The notes under the pieces are model-generated. The model was not told the origin of the DNA. It saw only the letters and a program-made list of their open reading frames with translations, and did no database searches. From Spisula solida (taxonomy: Eukaryota; Mollusca; Bivalvia; Venerida; Mactridae), in assembly GCA_947247005.1 (NCBI GenBank), contig OX365956.1, forward strand, positions 14,776,089 through 14,840,088: DNA of 64,000 nucleotides, read 5' to 3'. A program made the position numbers and the translations under genes. Positions 22,638 to 34,439 of the stretch are shown in pieces. Positions within the stretch are counted from its first letter, which is position 1. Each line of letters begins with the position of its first letter.

Positions 22638-22707
22638 ACATTCCGTTTCGGGATTTTGCTGGTTGTATTTTGTTTTTTCACGCTATCTATCGTCATAGTT
22701 AATCTTA

Positions 22708-23046
22708 AACCAGGGCCCGAAATCACAACCAATACTTACACTCAGCACTCAGATATTGAAAATGTAATATTACAAGCTACCATGTGTCCTAGATTGGAAT
22801 TTAAGGCAAGGAAAATGTGTAAAATTGTTATATAAGTGTTCAATACAACATGTGATACATTTATTTTGCCATTTTGTACTATTTATAAGGTATATATGTA
22901 ATTATTGAATCTAAGTGCCACACTCAGCACTATATTTAGTACCAATTTCACATTAAAATTGTCGCAATGAACATCAAAATGTAAATTTCAATAGTTGAGT
23001 GCTGAGTGCTGAGCGTAAGTATTGGTTGTGATTCCGGGCCCAGGTT
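22708..23046. mobile_element. MITE with about 45-bp terminal inverted repeats
   Basis: The left end reads AACC, A, GGGCCCG, then AAATCACAACCAATACTTAC and CTCAGCACTCAG. The right end is the inverse, with GAGTGCTGAGCGTAAGTATTGG then TTGTGATTCCGGGCCC, A, GGTT. Total length is about 339 bp and there is no ORF of its own. The superfamily is not assigned, because no unambiguous target duplication is seen. Confidence 0.8.
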
Positions 23047-23619
23047 ACAAACTTAAAGTACTTAGTTCTACGTAGAGAAAACTATTCTTGGAACCTTGGT
23101 ATACGGCAATTGCATTTCTTCCTAATTAATACCTCACGGACACTTTGTGTTCTATTTTCTGTTGTTCCACCGTACTTAAACAACAACTCTGACGAATTAT
23201 CACGTATTCCTTGTTAAAGGAACCTGACTTGATTAGTAAGCAAGGCAGTTATTTTGTGTATAGCGCTATGTTAAGTGTTTTTCCTCAACACAGCTGGCAA
23301 TTAAATATATTTACGAATTGAAAGTTGCTAGGGTTTTCGTAAACTACACTAGTAGCCATAAATCATTTCGTAAAAGTGATCAATTTAAAATTGTAGAAAG
23401 CAATGGTTTATTAGAAATAAACACATAACGTAGCGTTAGTTGCGTATTTAGATGAGCGCTTCAGATCTGATTAATGTATATGAACCTAAAGTTTAATATT
23501 CCTTTAGTTTATTTGGTGTACGCTTTTAAATCTGAAAATAAATAATCGATCTTAATTTGCATGCACAGTTTAAATTCCGTTTGCACTGTGATGGAAATCA
23601 TTTATTTTATGCTACAACT

Positions 23620-23745
23620 GTAACTGATGTGATACTGAGTTCTATCAGTGAAATTAATCTTGTATCATTCACTGGATATCATTCACTGCATCGGGTGATA
23701 TAAGCTCCACCCCATGAGAACTACTTTGATTGCAGCATCAAACTC
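23620..23745. repeat. Palindromic TE end shared with 58930-59045
   Basis: Both loci read GAGTTCTATCAGTGAAAT, then a stem of the type ATCAGTCACTGGATATCA, then TGATATAAGCTCC and CCCC. The stem can fold on itself. A partial reverse copy lies at about 35010-35055. Confidence 0.6.
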
Positions 23746-24300
23746 GACACTTAAATTTCTGTAGCTTTTCTTTTACTGATTGTAAACATATTGTCGTATT
23801 TATATGCAATAAGTATTAATTTATATTCAATGAATGCCGACATTATTTATATGCTTTATTCATTTTATGGTTACAAAGTTACGTGAGCGATTAAATTATG
23901 TACTACCACCGTCACGGTGTTCAAAATGTGATGATGTCACCTTAACGGAATATCGGCATTTATTGAAAAGCACTATGAATAAATTGGACATAAATGAAAC
24001 AGCTATGATACAAAATATTCGGAAAGCGATTATTTGGCCTATGAAGTTTTGAATTCCAATATAATCGATGTGTCGATCTGCTTACTAGAAACTGAAAAGC
24101 ACTTTGAATTCGATTAATTTATTATTTATTTCCTTGGTAAATATTATGCATAGACAGCTGAATAGCATAATGCACCAATGAGTTTCAACGTCATTTACTT
24201 TGTCCATTTTATGCAATGGTATTCATGACCGAAAATTTAGTCAACTTCTGGGAAAATTGATTTTTACGATGCTGTTGAATAATTCATACCCAAGTTTCCA
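23678..24300. repeat. Inverted duplication block B, left arm, distal part
   Basis: It is the reverse complement, with scattered differences, of 34440-35055. The match includes the AAGTTACGTGAGCGAT and TTGTCGATCTGCTT stretches. Small ORFs here and in the partner arm are not conserved as protein. Confidence 0.78.
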
Positions 24301-26739
24301 TCCCATGGCTGTACATTTATGTATTTACAGTATTTTTTGCATCAACTAGCGATAGGCGGTTTTACCACTATAATTGTAACAGTATATTTCCGGGCGTTTT
24401 ATTGCTCCTTCCAGCATGGCGCATAGATTTAAGATAAGATAGTGCAACCTATTAAGATCGATACAATACATGTACGCGTACGCATATTTATCGATTAGTG
24501 AAAGTTGTACATGTATATAGTAACTGGTATTTGTTGAAAGATTTAATTTTTGGAATTTAACTTGATAAATCTTAATATCATAAAGATAATTTATATGATT
24601 ATATGATTTCAAATACTCGATTATATAATTATGTTTTTAATTAAGCCATGTCTTATTTAATTCTTTGAGTATATAGTATTTACTGTAAAAAATAGTTGTT
24701 TTATAAACTAGTAACAAATGCTGATGTCTTTTCGAGTGAAATGTTAGCGCTTTTAGATAACGCGAAAACTACTGGCCACATATAGAATGTTAAAATTACC
24801 CGATAGTTATTTCTAAGTCATTCATCGACTTTGCCTTTAATAATGTCTAAATTTGAATAATTACAGTTCAATTATATACCAAAAATCTAGCACGATTTAC
24901 GAGTAGTTACCAATTCTGCCAAAGTTTATGGTTGATAATACTAGTAATGCAACATCCGGATCATGTTCGGATCCCTGGCACTGAATTTAGTCGCGCGCTT
25001 TAATTAGTCGTTACTCGTTAACTATATCATATTCATATTAACCATGTACTTGTCTTGAGCGTTCAATTTTGTTAATCGATTGAATATAGCAAACTGGACC
25101 CGCGTATCCGTATCAAGCAACCATCTGTTTTAAGCGTCCAATGTCGTTATGTGATTGAATACAGCCTGATGTACCCGTGTATCCGTATCAAGCAACCATC
25201 TGTTTTAAGCGTCCAATGTCGTTATGTGATTGAATACCGTCAGATGGACAAATGAGTCCGTATCAAGCAACCATCTGTTTTAAGCGTCCAGTGTTGTTAA
25301 GTGATTGAATACAGCCAGCTTGATCAGTGATCATAAAAATGTTCTCGTGCTACACTCAATGTGTAACTTGATTTACTGATTTACATTGTAACAATTAAGA
25401 ATATAGTTTAAACTTTCACAAAAATGCATGGATCAATTTATTACATGCGTACCTCCAAGCAAATAGCTAAAGAGTATTTATTTTTCACGATAAAACCTTA
25501 TGTTTCAATGCTTGCGATTTTTCTACAATAAAATTAATATAATAGTATATGTGAATTCAATTTGTGTTTTATTTAATAATATCATGCCATTTACTTGTAA
25601 CCGTATAAGTCATATATTGGCAATTTTCAAGAAAAGTGTAAATCTTATACTCTGATAAATGTTGGACTTCTTCATTGTTATTTCTCACCTGTGCGAATTA
25701 TAATTAATTAATTACTAGTAGTGACATTTCCAAATATAGTGTATTTATATTTTATTATTCAATTCCACACAATTTATATTACTACAACAGTCTGGTTTAA
25801 ACTGGAAAGCCCTCGACCAGTCAAAGAATACACAATTACATCGATATTGGCAGACAAGGTATACAAAATGATCAATTTCATTTACATCGACATTTATAGG
25901 TCATATTGATTTAGTTAGGTTCTTGTTAATTTTACTACAATATACATTGGGTAGAATAACTCAAGACTTATTAAATGCAGTTATTCAACAAATGATACAT
26001 CTACACAAACAATTATTTATTAGTCAATATAAACGACACTAAACATATCATTAATAATATATACATACATTTACATGAATATTGTCTCCAGTTGTTTCAT
26101 TTTTTGATTAACGCGAATTAAACCAACCCATATAATACAAAATCTTCAATCTAAAAATCATAATCAAGCCAACATGAAATATATAGCAGTTTTATAACCC
26201 CTCAGACGAATGTATAATTACACCGCATGCTGAGACGAACGCAGCGGGAAGGGCCATAAAACAATTAACTGGGTTATTACGTAATCTATATCGGTAAAAA
26301 ATGGAAAGAAAAAAATGGTATTTTTTCCCAAAAACATCAAAAAGGACCAAAATCTTTTAAAAAAAAATTCTTACAAATTACATCATCGGAAAGATAATTT
26401 CCTAAACGAAGCTGTTCGCATACGGATGATGTGAATTTTATTAAAATAATAAACGACCTGACAGTGTAACGACTATTTCCAATTCCTTCTTTGTCTATGT
26501 GAATGAAAGTGACTATAAAAACATTAAAAAGGACCAAAATGTTTATTTTTTATTTTTTCCAAATTAAGACTGTTTGAAAGAAGAATTATTAAACTAAATC
26601 ACCCCGTTCGCATACGGTCGATAGTTATAACGGTTATTAATTTATAAGCGTTTTTCTATATCCCCCCCTCTATAACTCTATATAAATCTGAGCGTCTTAT
26701 CGGTCGCTGTTCATCGGATTCAAAGTTGGACACGTTATG
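24301..26739. other. Segment present only in the left arm of the inverted duplication
   Basis: About 2.4 kb separates the two parts of the left arm. It is absent from the right arm, where the parts are nearly adjacent at 34432-34440. It contains a 75-bp tandem array. Whether it was inserted here or lost there cannot be told without an outgroup. No coding content is recognised. Confidence 0.6.
25058..25318. repeat. Tandem array, 75-bp unit, about 3.5 copies
   Basis: GTATCAAGCAACCATCTGTT recurs at 25110, 25185 and 25260, exactly 75 bp apart. The adjoining GCGTCCAATGTCGTTATGTG and GATTGAATACAG words are also repeated. Units differ mainly in the stretch before GTATCAAGC. Confidence 0.85.
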
Positions 26740-27965
26740 TAATAATAATCAAGTATAAAACATTCATGAAATAATAATCCTGACATCTGTTTCTATTTCC
26801 ATTTAACTGCGGAGTTGCCTTGTTTTTTTTCAAATAATTTAATTAGATTTGAACTTATTGTAGATTATGTTATAAGAATTTCAAATCTGTTCCTCTGGTG
26901 TGAAAATTTATCGCCAGGGTGGGTTATTGAAATAATGTTTGAATAAGAACGATATGTTATCACCTAATTAAATACTTGCATATTGCATATGTTTGTAAAT
27001 GCCAATATAACGTCAATGTAATTGTAAATATACATGTATTATGCAAAATAACACGGACACACTTTGGAATGCTTTATAATTATTTGTATTTCAAAATACA
27101 CGATAATATTGGTAATGACTGTTATTCAAAACCTATCCGGTGTATTTAATAATTTAATATGTAGCTGCAGATTAATGGAATCAGTAGTTTTTTGTTGCTA
27201 GTTTATTTTCATTTCTGTGCGCTCTTTCATCCCCTATCTAATTCTTTATATATTGCATAACCATCAACAATGCGTTTTGTCGCTGCAGGGATTTACCATT
27301 ATTTTACTCTTTTTCTTTAACTGTTATTTGCAATAATATTTTTGGCTTGGGATTGTCTGTGCGGTCCATTGTTTGGCATTTAGAGTTTCTGTGTAAACAC
27401 TGTTTTGAATTCTGGCTTTAATACCTAAACTACGTCGGAAACCGGAGAAAGTATTTTTAGCACATGGTAACAGAAATATCATGCCATTTCGGCCCCATAT
27501 CTGTTCGAATTATATCATCGTGGTAATTAGCCGCTTTTAATTCATCTGGCTTACCCAGGATTATATACTTCTGCTCGGTTAAAACTGTTAATAAACTAAA
27601 TCCAGTTGTTCGTTCTATGGCCTGCATTTCATAAATGTCATCACGTAACTAAAGAAAGAATTTACGACACAAAGCGGTCCCAATACATATGTACGTATGT
27701 TTAATGAGTGTTATACACTGTACTAGGTATTTCGGCTTTTTTATTGCTTACCGGTAAGTCAGTTTGTGTCAGCTTTTACTTGGGTCTTCAGCTGTTACAT
27801 GTAAGTGTCAGTAGTGTGTTGGAAATTGCGCCGTGTGAGTGAGGTATGTGTTATTTCTATGTTCTGTGCTCAGTTGTTTAAGTTGAGTGCTGCCTTCCCT
27901 GTCCGATTTGTCAAAGGTCAAATTGAAGTTTCCGGGACCGCAACTTTTAAATTCATTTACCAATC
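26740..27965. repeat. Inverted duplication block B, left arm, proximal part
   Basis: It is the reverse complement of 33290-34432. Matching landmarks include CAAGTATAAAACATTCATGA near 26750, AATTAGCCGCTTTTAATTC near 27527, and the GTTTAAGTTGAGTGCTGCCT stretch near 27875. The ORF at 27805-28236 spans the arm end and reads through a repeat, so I do not call it a gene. Confidence 0.8.
27660..27915 (-). repeat. Dispersed repeat family, GACAGGGAAGGCAGCA type, copy 3
   Basis: In reverse orientation it runs from the GACAGGGAAGGCAGCACTCA hallmark (complement at about 27888-27907) through a GTGTGTTGG-like block to the complement of GGGACCGCTTTGTGTCGT. It is longer than copies 1 and 2 and lies within inverted-duplication block B. 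Confidence 0.6.
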
Positions 27966-28075
27966 TTGCTTATCCTTTAGCATGCTGCCGTCGCATCTAT
28001 GCACCAAGACGACGTTACGTCGAACCGCTGTCGTCGCTCTGATGCAACACGATAATTTTATTCCGTGCCGCTCGG

Positions 28076-28171
28076 GTCGCATTTCGAGGGTTGCCTGCAA
28101 GACTGCAGTACATCCTTCTTTAATAATAAGCAGTTACGACAGTTTTGCGGGCAACCCTCGATTTATGCGAC
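28076..28171. repeat. 96-bp hairpin
   Basis: GTCGCATTTCGAGGGTTGCC at the left pairs with GGGCAACCCTCGATTTATGC and GAC at the right, leaving a loop of about 40 bp. Short additional self-complementary GACGACG/CGTCGTC words lie just upstream. Confidence 0.65.
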
Positions 28172-29654
28172 GAGACGACCGACTTTCCGTTCTCGCGTGT
28201 AGTCATCAATGGTTTTACCTTCCCCAATTCTTTTGAGGTCATGTACGACAGACAATCGTAAATCTCGATTGTGAAATGAAAATATAAAAGTTTAGCGGCT
28301 TTTACAGTTAAATTAACAGCGATATGACATGGATGAATGCATGCGATACGCAAATGGAAATATTTGCTAATGGCGAAAGCGATCATGCATTTTCGGACCA
28401 AGGTAAATGTTTTGTTATGAGTTTTCGCGAGGAATAAGTGAATTTACGAAATGAAAACATCATCTTCATTGTCCCTAATTTAACTTATTGAGAAACTAAA
28501 TAGATTTTGGAAATTGATGTACCTTATTAGTGCAATAGTTTATGTTGGTATAAAACATGAAAGTGTTTTCATTGCATTTTTTCTATATGACTGCAGTTTT
28601 CACGGTACTGTAGACCTCGTTCTCAACGGTAGTTCTACATGTTTACACGGTTCATATATCTACCGCTCTTACACATTGTTTTCTTGTGTTAAAAATAAGG
28701 TACTATGTTAAATATTTACATAGTTCTTGGTTATGGTAAATTATTGAATGTTCTGAGATTTTTTTTTGTATTTTCAGAACTGCCGGTCGACTGATGTGAG
28801 ATGATACCGTGCTGATGCTGCTTACTGAGGCTGTACAATTCGAATTTGTTTGTTGAGGCAACTGGACATACACATACTAAATTAATGCCGGGACCAAGCA
28901 TTTCACCGATGAACCACTTGACAATGGCATGAATGGTGGAGTTTGACAGAAATCATGCATTTCCATGTAAAAATAAGAAATGTGAATAAATATATCATAA
29001 ACTTCCACCTTGTTTCAATATCTATATGCTTACACGTGGGACAGGCTGGTGTAAGCAGAAAAAGTGTTTTTCCATCCACAAGCTGTTATACGATGTAGAT
29101 CAAGGCCCTACTGCTCTTCAAAAATGAGCATGAGTCACAGTTAAAAACATCAAAATTAATTCAGTTGCAGCAATGACGTCATGACGTTAGGTAGGCAATT
29201 TACTAGGCTATTGAACCTATTATTTAGGCAGCATGCTAAAGGTTATTGATATGAATGTTAACCTCAATTAGAAAGAGTGTCTTGACTGTGCAAACCAAAT
29301 GTTTATATCTCAGTGGACAAGGTCATTGTTGGGAGTCCGTGGTCAAAGTGACGTTTTCCCGACCATTTCTTCGATTTCAATTTTAATACGTAATCGGCAT
29401 AGAGCTAACCATTATAAATGATGTGGCATGTTCAAATATGATCCCTATATCAATGGTCACGGTAACAATTCAAGTTCAAAGGGAAAAAATGCCATAATTG
29501 GTGCTTGTCTATTTAATTTGTACAGGCTATAAGAGATTTTGAAGTAACTTGGCACATATATGTGTTCACCATTAGGTGATGTGAAGCTCAGACGAACCAC
29601 GGCAATATATATAAGGTGTTATTTCTCGGCAACTTCAATCTCCTGTGTTGTGAT
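28172..29654. other. Intergenic sequence, no supportable gene
   Basis: AT-rich sequence with no recognised coding, RNA or repeat structure. Confidence 0.5.
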
Positions 29655-30830
29655 TATAGGGTCAACATCTACCTAAAACTTGCGAAGTGGAAATGATGCG
29701 GGGTCAATGTAATCTGACCGAGGGCACGTATTTCCAGTTTGATTTACTGTACCATCAAAAATAGAATATAACCACCAAACACGAATAGCATTTAATGTAT
29801 ACTTATTTGATCACAAGGTTTCGCTTAAAAGGCTTCTTCAAGTAATGATTATACAAACAACAATGCATGATGACGCAAAAGAAGTTACAAAGTAAATGTA
29901 GCATAATATACAACGAACAATGTTTCAGACATTGAATTGTTAAGAACAACAATAATAATACATACTAAACAGTACATGTATACATAACCTCTATAAATCA
30001 ACACCAAATGGAATGCTATAAAAGGTAGTCGTAATTAAGAGGTAGTAGCTCAAAGGTAAGATTTAAAGGAAAAAAGGCTAGTGAAAAAATGAATGTTTAG
30101 ATGTATAGAGGTAGTTGCTACACAGTAAGCGCTGTAGAGAGGTCATACAACACTACTATTAAAAACCAGATCATCCGTACATGATTCACAAAACTTCCTG
30201 TTGGTAAGATATATAAAACAGAGTAATAGGAACTAACGATTTTTGTTATACATATATTATATAACATGCGTGAAAGACGCTAAATCAATGTGTCATAAAT
30301 GACAGTTTGATTTACCGATCACGCTGCACTATTCTCGGTACTGAAATGCAAACTGATCAGATAACCCCCCACCAAAAACCCTTAAATAGTCAGAAACTCT
30401 TCCTCGTGTAATGTTGGAATAGTTTCGTCAGTAATTGTAGCATCTGCGAGTCGATTAATGCAAGGTTGCAATATGTTGTCTGACGATAAATACTTATCGT
30501 GTCAGTTTAATGGAAATTGCATTCATTTCGTAACAAAGAAACGTCACGATGTACACGTATAACGTGTCTGGCACATTATGGTTTGGCTGATGGGTATTGT
30601 CACGTTTTGTCACATGTTATACTCCCAGGGGACTTACCGTATATCATAGACTAAACTAAATCAGAGGCAAATATGAATTGCTGTTTCTTGCCAACAAAAG
30701 GTATGCAACGAAAGACAAAGACACTTTTTCTCTTTGTTTTACTGATTTACAATCGGAGAGGCATTGCCATATTAAAACATTAAGTTAGCAGTTAATTGTA
30801 ATTTCAATAGGCAAGTTTCACGTTTTATTT
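29655..30830 (+). repeat. Direct duplication block C, copy 1 (interrupted)
   Basis: Sequence at 29655-29746 and 30303-30830 matches 35057-35628 in the same orientation. Landmarks are GTGGAAATGATGCGGGGTC, CACGCTGCACTATTCTCGG and GATTTACAATCGGAGAGGCA. The middle 556 bp is an insertion absent from copy 2. Confidence 0.8.
29747..30302 (-). mobile_element. 556-bp insertion with 12-bp target duplication
   Basis: The segment is missing from the uninterrupted copy at 35057-35628 and is flanked by CAGTTTGATTTA at 29735-29746 and 30303-30314. A 12-bp duplication fits target-primed retrotransposition better than a cut-and-paste transposon. On the minus strand one end reads CTTGAAGAAGCCTTTTAAGC then GAAACCTTGTGATCAAATAA. 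This resembles 3' tails of some Penelope-like and non-LTR elements, but I cannot confirm the family and no RT is present. Confidence 0.6.
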
Positions 30831-31681
30831 GTAGTCAAGGCCCTTATGGACATCTGACATAACATAACATTTGACAACGAAAATAACAAGCAACAAACAA
30901 CAAATGGCAATATTTAAATGATGTATATGTATGTGGAGGATGAACAAAGAGAAAATAAACAATAAATAAATAATAAAACAAAATATATATAGACATTTTA
31001 ACCAAAGATAGACCAAAAATTTAATGTATATAGAGGAATAGAAATTTTATTTAATAAACAAGGCATACTTTTCCAACAGAAGGATGACTTTCAATGTTGG
31101 TGAAGAAATCATATACTATTGTTATACCGTAATATATATTTATGTATGTGGAAAATACGAAAGGTAATTACAAATACATCTCAGTGGGACCTAGGCTTTA
31201 AGAAATATGTCAATCTAATTCAAATCAGCTCCTTATTCCTAGGTCCCACTGAGCATTTTCTGCCTCGGCGATATACTCCCGATAAAAATTATTGAGCATC
31301 GGGAGGCATGGGAACGGGCTGTCCTATTTAACAATATCCAAATGCTCACATTATAAATCTTTTGTACCGGTAGGTCAAATAAAGAGGTTTATATCAGTGG
31401 TAACTTTTGAGTGACACCCAGTATATGTAGGACTAATATCATATGAGAACGTGGTGCTCGTGCACGGCACAGAATGTCACGGACAAAGAGCATAATCTAT
31501 AGTGGGACTTTGCATGTTTTTTCAAAAGCATTTTATTTTTTAAATTGGTTTCTGTTGGATACAGTAAGCATAGCATAATGATGTACTATATATACCCTTG
31601 AAGTTTAAAAAACTATTAATAAAAGTCAATGACAGCATTTTCATTTAAAATTGTTATCGTTCAGAAAATGGCACTTACTCC
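30831..31681. other. Intergenic sequence with one strong hairpin
   Basis: No gene is supportable. It contains the perfect 16-bp inverted repeat listed separately. A stretch at about 31325-31365 resembles 44865-44915 (TATTTAACAATATCCAAATG versus TATTTAACAATATTCAAATG). Confidence 0.5.
31180..31253. repeat. Hairpin with perfect 16-bp arms
   Basis: CTCAGTGGGACCTAGG at 31180-31195 and its exact complement CCTAGGTCCCACTGAG at 31238-31253 are separated by 42 bp. A second weaker inverted pair, CTCCCGAT/ATCGGGAG, follows at about 31277-31308. Confidence 0.8.
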
Positions 31682-33135
31682 AGTAAAACAGTGCATCAGC
31701 TATAATTTTGTAACATCAATCTGGTTAAGGATGCTGGATCGGTTTAGTCCGCATGCATCATTTGTCATAGTGCGTTATGTGCCTTATAAATGTAAAAAGG
31801 TTGCAAAAAATATACATTATAATAAGTTTTGATAAGTATTATGCATTAAAATTACAAAATACTAATCGAAATGACTTTGAATAAAATACATTTCAAAATA
31901 GGTAAGGGGTGTAAAAAATAAAAATTTGCCTTTTATGCCAAATGACTTTTTGGGGAGTCAGATTCGTACATGTATGGTAATGTTTGTTTTTTGTGTGTTT
32001 ATGTGTTTTCGCGATATTTACATGTTCAATAAATTTTATTGTCAGCGTTTTCATTGATTTCTCAGCATTTTAGCCTCATTAACAAAAATAAAATTTGAGA
32101 AAAAGATACATCGGCGACATGTTTTATTGCATGAAAGATCTATATCTATAGACATATTTACACTTATAGACACTTTTTCTAAGTCCTCACTTATATTTTT
32201 AATGATAACTTTATCAACCTTGTTTATATCTCAATGAAATTTGGCTATATTATGCGTCTGTTATCGGTCTGCAGAGTTGTACATAAACAAGTTGATTTCG
32301 ATATATATTTATTGACTGGAAACAATCTAAACATAGCAACTAAAGAAAGTAAAAGTCACAAATACAGATTTCGATATCTTTGATGACCACCTTGTAGTCT
32401 GATTTTTCTGCTAGCATTCACAGACGAGACTCAGAAGCATTGTTGAACGAATAGACTCGTTGAATTTGACTGTCTAAACTCAAAGTGTTATCACGTCTCC
32501 GGAGTTGCCCGATGTAACGTCATAACGTCTCTTCAAATTGACAAACGCTCTGGCAACCTGCATTTTACAACAGACAACCAATAAAATTACCTTTAACTAA
32601 ACACTCGAAGACATGCATATGTTGTAAATCAACCAGACAGTGATTTTCGGTAATTATTCTGACTTGTCAACATAAAATGCCAAATTGTACCGTACCGACG
32701 TCACGTCATATTTTTTTCTGACATCTTCGGACGCATAACTGTGATATTAAAATTGATTTTTAAATGTTTTTCGTACGTGGCGAGTCTTTGGGCATAATTT
32801 GCAAGTGTTTGTAACAAATTCCGGGGATGTGTAATTGCGCGGAGGGAGAAAAAACGCAAAACGCACGTGCGTCTAACAACGGCAAAACCACGTGTCATAC
32901 GGCCAGTTTGTGACATGGATTAGTTTGTCTGCCGCTTACAAACATCACTTGAGAAATTTGGTTGCGTCAATGTTTATAATAAAAAAGTTATTAATCAATG
33001 AAAATGAGGACTTAGAAAAGTTATTAAGTATATTTAAAAAAATATTAATGTGGGGAAAACAGTTTTAAGGATTTTATCAGGGTGCTATTTTGCTGCATTA
33101 AATATAAAGTGGGTGGGGGAAACTAGCGATATACA
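31682..33135 (+). repeat. Direct duplication block A, copy 2 (interrupted)
   Basis: It matches 21386-21990. The copy is split at about 32162 by an 868-bp insertion and resumes at 33030 (TATTAATGTGGGGAA, then TAAATATAAAGTGGGTG). Confidence 0.75.
32162..33029. mobile_element. 868-bp non-autonomous element with TCTAAGTCCTCA inverted ends
   Basis: The left end contains ACTTTTTCTAAGTCCTCA (about 32172-32189) and the right end TGAGGACTTAGAAAAGT (about 33005-33021), with ACTTA/TAAGT just outside. The segment is absent from block A copy 1, which proves it is inserted. The ORF at 32701-32916 has no recognisable domain. Confidence 0.65.
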
Positions 33136-33291
33136 CTCAAGGACTTAAAAAAGCCTCACCTAATTCAAAGTATTAATGCTATTGCGATATAATTTTACAT
33201 GTGTATTAATTGATCTTTCCTACGTGTAAATCAGTTTAGTTTGTAATAAAATGTAGTCTCGTTTTTTGGGGGGAATCCTGCAAGCGCACTC
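33131..33291 (+). repeat. Dispersed repeat shared with 61576-61768
   Basis: Both copies begin ATACACTCAAGGA, share TTGATCTTTCCTACGTGTAA and TTTAGTTTGTAATAAAATG, and end near CACCCTGGGCA/CACCCTAGGCA. It lies exactly between block A copy 2 and the right arm of block B. Confidence 0.72.
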
Positions 33292-34432
33292 ACCCTAGGC
33301 AAAAGTGTGGGATTGGTAAATGAATGTAAAAGTTGACCTTTGACCTCTACAAATTGGGCAGGGAAGGAAGCACTCAACTTAAACAACTGAGCACATAAAA
33401 TTGAAATAACACATACCGCACCCACACGGCGCAATGTCCAACACACTACTGACACTTAACAGCTGAGGACACAGAAAAAAAGCTGACAAAAAGCTGGCAT
33501 ACCTGTAAGCTATAAAAAAGCCGAACTACCTAGTACAGTATATGACACTCATTAATATAGTATTATTACGTACATATGTATCGGGACCGCTTTGTGTCGT
33601 CAATTCTTTCTTTAGGTACGTGACGACATGTATGAAATGCAGGCCATAGAACGGACAACTAGATTAAGGTTATTTACAGCTTTTAGCCGAGCAGAAATAT
33701 AGACGTCTGTGTAAGCCAGATGAATTAAAAGCGGCTAATTACCAAGATTATATAATTCTAACAGCCTGGAAGACGAATGGCATGATATTTCTGTTACGAT
33801 GTGCTAAAAATACTGTCTCTAGTTTCAGACGTAGTTTAGGTATAAAAGCCAGAATTCAAAACAAGTGTTTACACAGAAACGCTAAATGCCAAACAATGGA
33901 CCACACAGACAATCCAAAGCCACGCAGATACGGCGGCAACGCCTAGCAATCAGCGCAAGAGTCAGACATAAAACGAACTATCGAAAATACAGTTTCAGAT
34001 TATATTTTTGGCATAAGAACATTATTTATGTTCGTCGCCTTAAACAATAGTATCGAAAATACAGAAGGGAGTCTAATCTATGGTAACCTCCCCTGGCTCG
34101 TATATAGCATTCAAAAGTGTGTCCGTGTTATTTTGTATAATATATGTACACTTACAGGTACCTAATATTTGCAATTACAAACATATGCAATATGCAAGTA
34201 TTCAATTAGGTGATGACATATCGTCCTTATTCAAACATTATTTCAATAACCCACCCTGGCGGTAAATTTTCATGCCAGAGGAACTAATTTGAAATCCTTA
34301 TAAAAGAATCATCAATAAGTTAAAATCTAAATATTCGAAATAAAAAAGGCAAATCCGCAATTAAATGGAAATAGAAACGGATGTCAGGATGTATTACTTC
34401 ATGAATGTTTTATACTTGATTAACAAATACCA
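33290..34432. repeat. Inverted duplication block B, right arm, proximal part
   Basis: It is the reverse complement of 26740-27965. It includes another copy of the dispersed GGGCAGGGAAGGAAGCACTC family (about 33345-33620). The minus-strand ORF at 33231-33455 resembles the plus-strand one at 27805 only because both read through this repeat. A short segment at 33902-33990 also recurs at about 46306-46395. Confidence 0.8.
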
Positions 34433-34439
34433 TTGAGCT

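Noticed and set aside
25058..25318. 75-bp repeat with variable part before a constant part, considered as an array with spacers
   Set aside because: Plain tandem duplication with drift. Only three to four copies and no associated genes.
27805..28236. 143-aa ORF resembling the minus-strand ORF at 33231-33455
   Set aside because: Similarity comes from the inverted duplication. The frame is not maintained beyond the repeat and there is no domain.
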